A stretch of 64,000 nucleotides of DNA from Nostocoides_A vanveenii (lineage in GTDB: Bacteria > Actinomycetota > Actinomycetes > Actinomycetales > Dermatophilaceae), in contig NZ_BAAAPN010000107.1 in assembly GCF_039531165.1 (NCBI RefSeq), positions 61,515 to 125,514 of the forward strand, in the 5' to 3' direction. A program made the position numbers and the translations under genes. This document shows positions 59,503 through 64,000 of the stretch, piece by piece. The notes under the pieces were generated by a model. That model was not told the DNA's origin. It ran no database searches and saw only the letters and a list, made by a program, of their open reading frames with translations. How positions within the stretch are numbered: the stretch's first letter is position 1; every line of letters begins with the position of its first letter.

Positions 59503-60105
59503 CCTCGACCCTTCATGAGTGAGGGGGGTGACACGCCTGAGATGCACCAAAGTGCCTGTCCTGCAACGAGGTAATCGTGCTTGCGAGAACAGTTCTCCTC
59601 GAGCGGGAAGGCACTTGGTAGGTGAAGGGTACATCGTGGTCGGCAGGGTTGGGCGTTTCTGGTGACGGGAGGGGCGTGGTCGCCCACGCGGGCAGTGTCG
59701 CGGTGCGGCTGCTGGCTGATCGGGGGGGCTGACCGGCGCGCTCTCGGGCGCGCTGAGACGGCGGGGTTTCGTCCCGGGTCATGACCGGGGACGGGTGCTG
59801 GTGGATGTCGCCACGATGCTGGTCGCTGGTAGTGAAGCGATCGCCGATATCGATACCCTGCGCCACCAAGGCCAGGTGATCGGGTCGGTGGCTTCGCCGG
59901 CTGGGGGTACCTCCCGCTTGCGGGGGCCGGTATGGCGGGCCTTGGACGAACTCGCCGAGACTCCCGGGAAGCGGGTCGCGGCGGCGCGCGCCACGACTCG
60001 GGCGCGGGTGGTGGGGCTACTGCCCGGCGGGGTCCCGGCCGCCCGAGTGGCCGACACCAGGTTGCCGACGAATCTGGTGGTGTTGGATGTCGATGCCACG
60101 AACGT
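59503..60105 (+). pseudogene. Truncated IS1380-family transposase
   Basis: The left end begins around CCTCGACCCTTCATGAG, followed by a leader. The coding part, GSVAVRLLADRGG, then after a G-run frameshift LVDVATMLVAGSEAIADIDT, GQVIGSVASP and ALDELAETPGKRVAAARATT, ends at LVVLDVDAT, the first catalytic Asp region of IS1380-type transposases. Then the terminus of the IS256 element begins. The remaining DDE domain is missing. A 24-bp micro-insert lies inside, in frame. Confidence 0.75.
59902..59925 (+). repeat. Palindromic micro-insert, copy b (24 bp)
   Basis: TGGGGGTACC then TCCCGCTTGCGGGG, inserted in the IS1380-type gene between SVASP and VWRALDEL. Eight codons, in frame. Confidence 0.85.
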
Positions 60106-60421
60106 GATGGCCGAGCTTGTCAAGTCTTCTGTGTAAATGGTCTTCTCAGAGGTGGCGGTTGATGCGGTCGGGGTAGATGAGGGCGAGTTCGCCGAGGGGG
60201 GCTTTCCAGCCTTGGAGCTGGGCGCCTTCGACAAGCTTGCCCGGGGCTTTGCGCTCGTTCTTGGGGGCGCGGGCTTCCTTGGCGCGTTGCCGGGCTCTTT
60301 TGTCCTCGATGTTCATGATCGCCAGCCAGAGGAGCTTGATGACGGCGGCGTCGCTGGGGCAGTGGCCGCGGTTCTTGATGATCTTGCGCAGCTGGAAGTT
60401 CAACGACCTGAAGCTCTCTTG

Positions 60422-61519
60422 TCAAGCGGCGACGGTTGAGGGGGCGGTTGGGGCTCGCTTGGCGTCGTTCCACATGTGTCTGATGATGACGTTGGCGAGT
60501 TGACGCTTGTGGGCGCGGCGGGCACCGCGGGCTGTCTTGCCAGTTGCGCTGCTCTTGGCGAGGTAGGTCTTGGCTGGCTCGTGCATGCGTGCCTGGGTGA
60601 CGTGGACGATGTGCAGGACGCTGTTGACTTGACGGTTGCCGGCCAGGTCGAGGCGATGTCGTCGGGGCTGGCCGTGGCCCTCTCCGGAGGACACGGCCAC
60701 GGGTGCGGCGCCGCACCACCGGGCGAACTGGGCTTCGGTCTCGAACCGGGTCGGGTCGCCGATTTCGGTGAGCAGCGTCATGGCGGTGACCACGCCGACA
60801 CCGACGATCTCGGTGAGGGTGCAGCCCAGTTCGCTCAGGAGTGCGGGGACTTCAGCGTCGACCTTTTTGAGGCCGATGGTGATGGCGTCGACCGCTGACA
60901 GTGTTGATTGCAGCCACCGGATCCGGGCCGAGTCGGCACGGGACAGGGCGCCGGTGTCGAGGGTGCGGATCGTCTTCAGTGCGGCCATGACGCGGCTGGT
61001 CGCGGGCAGTTGGTCGCGGATCTCGACGGGCAGGGCGCACAGGACGGGCTCGGCCTCGGTCAGCAGCCGAACCCGCTGCAGGACAAGAGATTCCCGTTGC
61101 GATCTCAGGACGCGCAGCGTGTCCCATGCCGGTGACGGGGTCTCGACGTGCTTGCGGGCGGGCGGCAGCGCGGGATCGGCGAGGGTCTCGGCTGCGATCG
61201 CGTGGGCGTCGGTGATGTCGGTCTTGGCCCGGTGCCGACGGCGGCGTCGGTCGTTGGTGCGGGAGGCTTGAACTTCTCGAACGTCATATCCGCTGGCTCG
61301 CAGAGCGGCCACCACGGGCGCCCCGAGGCTGGCGGAGCCTTCGACCCCGACCCGGTCTATGACCACGCCGGCGCCCGTGAGGATCTCCAGCAGGCGCGCC
61401 AGGCCTTCGAAGCTGATCTCGAAGGACTCGCAGGTGATGAGCTCGCCCGTGGCAGAGAGCACGGCGACGGTGCCCGAGCGTTTGTGCGGGTCGATCCCCG
61501 CGACGGCTGACGTGGTGAT
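60422..61519 (-). CDS. IS110-family transposase (bridge-RNA-guided type)
   Basis: 365 residues if started at ATC 61519. Frame conservation extends upstream of the first GTG (ending 61462) to AGIDPHKRSGTVAVLS, whose Asp is the first of the DEDD catalytic residues, and AGGAGGA sits seven bases before the ATC. No ATG, GTG or TTG lies between the preceding stop and this region. KTDITDAHAIA holds the next catalytic acids; the C-terminal Transposase_20 domain has LTEIVGVGVVTAMTLLTEIG, RWCGAAPVAVSSG and the Ser-containing region. The gene may use AUC initiation or be start-mutated. Confidence 0.85.
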   Translation of the reverse strand: MTTSAVAGIDPHKRSGTVAVLSATGELITCESFEISFEGLARLLEILTGAGVVIDRVGVEGSASLGAPVVAALRASGYDVREVQASRTNDRRRRRHRAKTDITDAHAIAAETLADPALPPARKHVETPSPAWDTLRVLRSQRESLVLQRVRLLTEAEPVLCALPVEIRDQLPATSRVMAALKTIRTLDTGALSRADSARIRWLQSTLSAVDAITIGLKKVDAEVPALLSELGCTLTEIVGVGVVTAMTLLTEIGDPTRFETEAQFARWCGAAPVAVSSGEGHGQPRRHRLDLAGNRQVNSVLHIVHVTQARMHEPAKTYLAKSSATGKTARGARRAHKRQLANVIIRHMWNDAKRAPTAPSTVAA

Positions 61520-61746
61520 GAGGTACTCCTCCTACGCCGCGTTACGGTGCGGGCAGCGGGTCCGGGTCGCCGGCAGATCTGGGTTGAGTCGAGCAGGCTC
61601 CCTTCAAGCCAGGCACCCGGGCCCGCGCCCAAACGGCCGGCCCGGCAGTTCGAATCAAGGACACCAAGGTCAATAGCGTTCAGAGCCAGGGCCGACCGAT
61701 CGCCCCTGCTCGCGAGGCCGAGGCGACATGCATAGCCAAACACCCA
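61520..61746 (-). ncRNA. Candidate IS110 bridge-RNA region
   Basis: This noncoding stretch lies between the IS110 left end and its transposase. In the IS110 subgroup the bridge RNA, with target- and donor-binding loops, is transcribed from this position. The 227-nt length fits. I did not derive a reliable fold; loops should match sequence around AATGCGATC/GAGAGC at the insertion site. Confidence 0.5.
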
Positions 61747-62072
61747 GATCGCATTCGTCGAGCACAAGGCCGTGCGGATCTCCACGTCGTACGCGAGGAA
61801 CGGGATGAACTGCTCCCACGCGGCCCGCCACAGCTTCGGGATCGCAGGGTAGGCCTTGCCCCACTTCTCTTCGAACTCCTCGAACCTGGCCCAGGCCGCG
61901 TCCGCGGATGGCGCGGTATTGATCGGGCGCAGGTCTTTGGCGATCGCTTCCCGGTAGCGTTTGGAGGCGTACCGGAACGTGCCGCGGCTCAGGTGCACGA
62001 TGCACGTTGAACGATCGTGGCGGGGAATACCGTGGTCACCGAGTTCGGCAGCCCCTTGAGCCCATCACAGAC

Positions 62073-62096
62073 TGCGGGCACCTCCCGCTTGCGGGG
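62073..62096 (+). repeat. Palindromic micro-insert, copy c (24 bp)
   Basis: TGCGGGCACC then TCCCGCTTGCGGGG; three differences from copy d. On the transposase strand it is inserted between VFFS and VCDGLK; eight codons, in frame, no stop. Confidence 0.85.
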
Positions 62097-62351
62097 GCTG
62101 AAGAACACGTCCGCGACGCCCCTTGTTCTTCAGTTCGGTGAGCACGTTCAGCCAGTACTTCGCGGACTCCCCGCCGACCCCGGTGCCTGGCCAGACCCCG
62201 AGCACGTCGCGGTGTCCGTGCAGGTCGACCCCGACCGCGGCGTAGAACGGCTGGTTGCCGACCTGCCCGTCACGGACCTTGACATAGATGGCGTCGATGA
62301 AGATCGCCCCGTACACGCGGTGCAGGGTCGAGCGGACCAGGCCTGCATGGC

Positions 62352-62375
62352 CCCCGCAAGCGGGAGGCACCCCCA
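62352..62375 (-). repeat. Palindromic micro-insert, copy d (24 bp)
   Basis: Read on the minus strand: TGGGGGTGCC then TCCCGCTTGCGGGG, between KVIE and AMQAW of the IS256 transposase. In frame, it encodes WGCLPLAG. Confidence 0.88.
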
Positions 62376-62992
62376 CTCGATCACCTTGTCGGTGATCCGC
62401 GAGACGGTGTCCTTGGACACCGACGCCCCGTAGGTCTCCGCGAAGTGAGCACTGATCTCTCCGGTGGTCAGGCCGCGGGCGTACAGCGACAACACGATCG
62501 CGTCCACGTCGCTCAGGCGGCGTTGCCGCTTCTTGACGATCACCGGCTCGAACGTGCCGTCCCGGTCCCGCGGCACCTCGACCTGCACCGGTCGGCGTTG
62601 TCCGTCAACACCGTCTTGGACCGGGTTCCGTTGCGGGAGTTGCCGCCGTTACGTCCTTCGGCAGCGTGTTTGTCGTAGCCGACGTGTTCGGTCATCTCTT
62701 CCTCGAGAGCGGCCTCGATGACCTGTTTGGTGATCGTCTTCAGCAGCCCCTCCGGGCCAGTCAAATCGTCACCCTGGCGCGAGCCGCTGCAACGAGCTCG
62801 CGGACCGCTTTGCGCTCCACCTCTTCAGGTGTGAGCGTCTTCTGGGCTGCCTTCCGCAGTGGGCTCACGCCCACCAGTGCGCTCGGTCATCACTGACCCT
62901 TCCCCGCTGACCCAGTCAGCGTGTTGTGGGCTTGACCCCGTTTGACGGACATCCTGACTGGCCAGGTCCGCCTGGCAGGAGAGGATGCCTTC

Positions 62993-63307
62993 ATGGGTGC
63001 AGTGCGAAGGAAGTACACCCCGCAGTACCGGCGTGATGCCGCGCATCTGGTGATCGATACCGGTCGCGCGATCCGTGCGGTGGCCGACGAGATCGGTGTA
63101 GGGGAACAGCTGTTGGGTCGTTGGGTCGCGATCGAGCGGTCGCGGATGGATGAGCCGCCGCCGGCTGTGGATCTGAACGAGCGGGCCGAGTTGGAACGGC
63201 TCCGGGCGGAGAACGCGCAACTGCGGATGGATCGGGAATTCTTGAAAAAGGCAGCGGCCTTCTTCGTGGCGGAGAACGCGTCGAGCCAGACGCCGCGTTC
63301 GCAGTGA
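62993..63307 (+). CDS. IS3-family transposase OrfA
   Basis: 104 residues from ATG 62993. RRKYTPQYRRDAAHLVIDTG and VADEIGVGEQLLGRWVAIER form the HTH; the leucine-zipper-like helix LERLRAENAQLRMDREFLKK precedes the end, as in IS3 OrfA. A GAAAAAG run near 63243 could be the site of -1 frameshifting to OrfB, whose frame overlaps upstream. Confidence 0.88.
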   Translation: MGAVRRKYTPQYRRDAAHLVIDTGRAIRAVADEIGVGEQLLGRWVAIERSRMDEPPPAVDLNERAELERLRAENAQLRMDREFLKKAAAFFVAENASSQTPRSQ

Positions 63308-63905
63308 TCCACACGGAGAAGGCCGACATGGAGCGGTCGAGGCCGTCGGTGGCGCGGATGTGTGATCTGCTCGGGGTGTCTCGCTCGGGCTACTACGACT
63401 GGGTCGAGCGGCAAGCGGCCGGGCCGGGCCCGCGCGCGCAGCGGCTGTCGGAGTTGGCCGGGAAAGTCGCTGCCGCGCACGAGGAGTCCGATAGCGTGTA
63501 CGGGGCGCCACGGATCACTGCCGAGCTCCGCGCCGCCGGTGAGGTGGTGTCGGTCAAGACGGTCGCGAAAGTGATGCGTCACAACGGGATCCACGGGATC
63601 AGTCCACGGCCATGGCATCCGGTGACCACGATCACCGACCCGTCCCCGCACGCGATCCCCGACTTTGTCGGGCGTCGGTTCGACACCGGAGAACTCAACA
63701 CGGTGTGGACCTCCGACATCACCTACCTGGCCACCGGAGAGGGCTGGGTGTACCTGTGCGCGGTCCGGGACGGCTGTTCTCGCCGGGTGCTGGGGTACGC
63801 CTTCAGCGACAGCCTGCACACCGACATCGTCGAAGACGCGTTGCGGCGCGCGGTCACCTTCCGCGACGGTGACACCGTCGGGGTGATCCTGCACGCGGAT
63901 AGTAA
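63304..63905 (+). pseudogene. IS3-family transposase OrfB, truncated
   Basis: The frame begins at GTG 63304 (with upstream overlap for frameshift fusion). ARMCDLLGVSRSGYYDWVER is the HTH_21 region, YGAPRITAELRAAGEVVS the next, and VWTSDITYLATGEGWVYLCA holds the first catalytic Asp of the rve integrase core. After VILHAD, where RGxQY should follow, the sequence changes to unrelated codons at about 63906, so the second Asp and Glu region is lost. Confidence 0.8.
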
Positions 63906-64000
63906 GACTGTTGCCTGCCTAGGTGCTCCCGGGTTTCGTGACTCGCACGCCGATCGACCCTGGGGGCTACCGTGGTGTCGGAGGTGTTCTCGCAGCATCC
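63906..64000. other. Unassigned sequence after the truncated IS3 element
   Basis: Begins AGTAAGACTGTTGCCTGCC. No feature can be supported in these 95 bases; probably the end of another mobile element. Confidence 0.3.

Larger units (their letters stand above)
60420..61746 (-). mobile_element. IS110-family element inserted in the IS256 transposase
   Basis: Both junctions can be read from the interrupted gene: the codons for STNAI end at 61747 and those for ESFRSL resume at 60419, so about 1,327 bp were inserted, a normal IS110 size. There are no obvious terminal inverted repeats, as expected. It contains one transposase gene and a roughly 227-nt noncoding region upstream of it. Confidence 0.85.
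60146..62890 (-). pseudogene. IS256-family transposase gene, multiply broken and split by IS110
   Basis: From the ATG at 62890 the pieces read: EEVERKAVRELVAAARAR, LLKTITKQVIEAALEEEMTE, HVGYDKHAAEGRNGGNSRNG, then in another frame VEVPRDRDGTFEPVIVKKRQ and DTVSRITDKVIE, then AIFIDAIYVKVRDGQVGNQP, TFRYASKRYREAIAKDLRPI and EIRTALCSTNAI. There an IS110 element interrupts (60420-61746), and ESFRSLNFQLRKIIKNRGH resumes to the stop at 60146. At least three indels, two 24-bp micro-inserts and the IS110 insertion inactivate it. Originally a DDE transposase of about 430 residues. Confidence 0.88.

Overview
The window is high-GC actinobacterial chromosome. Conserved genes such as upp, tadA, a LytR_C-domain protein, a small SRP RNA and a propionyl-CoA-synthetase-type enzyme, together with the codon use, suggest an order Micrococcales organism near Intrasporangiaceae/Dermatophilaceae; the family assignment is inference. 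GTATGCC/GGCATAC is strikingly frequent in the chromosomal genes and scarce in the accessory blocks.

1-28.9 kb is chromosomal. It holds four paralogous secreted NHL beta-propeller proteins (one cut by the left edge, one frameshifted), SRP RNA, tRNA-Ser(GGA), a decayed lipoprotein plus two-component pair, prpE, an AEC permease, a HerA/DUF853 ATPase, a LytR_C protein, a cell-surface glycosyltransferase cluster (about 18.8-28.1 kb), and a P-loop kinase after a 25-bp perfect hairpin.

28.9-41.4 kb is an accessory island of lower and uneven GC. It has an HTH protein, a TetR regulator with a clear operator facing a small orphan gene, a tRNA-like structure, and a defence-type module of four genes: DUF3644, a PD-(D/E)XK nuclease with an LYExW motif, a McrB-like AAA ATPase, and a divergent DNA methyltransferase. 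A YdcF/membrane-protein pair, a kinase/dioxygenase/methyltransferase operon and a lone integrase N-terminal domain follow.

41.5-52.2 kb is a compact integrative conjugative or mobilizable element: small membrane proteins, an HerA/TraD-type coupling ATPase, a replication-relaxation protein, a frameshifted methyltransferase, ArdA, an ADP-ribosyltransferase-like protein, an RHH protein, an XRE repressor and a large serine integrase that abuts the 3' end of tRNA-Ser(CGA). Similar TTCAC..GTGAA operators lie at the transfer promoter and at the repressor's own leaderless promoter.

52.2-59.2 kb is chromosome again: tadA, upp, a PH-domain membrane protein, an amino-acid permease, and a two-gene operon of a secreted cutinase-like esterase and a TolB/PD40-type propeller. 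59.3-64 kb is a nest of transposons. An IS256-type fragment, a truncated IS1380-type gene and an IS256-type gene are studded with four copies of a 24-bp palindromic micro-insert; the IS256 gene is split by an IS110 element carrying a candidate bridge-RNA region; an IS3 element follows and is itself truncated. The micro-insert, the methyltransferase/McrBC-like/DUF3644 locus and the ART-like gene are the most unusual content.
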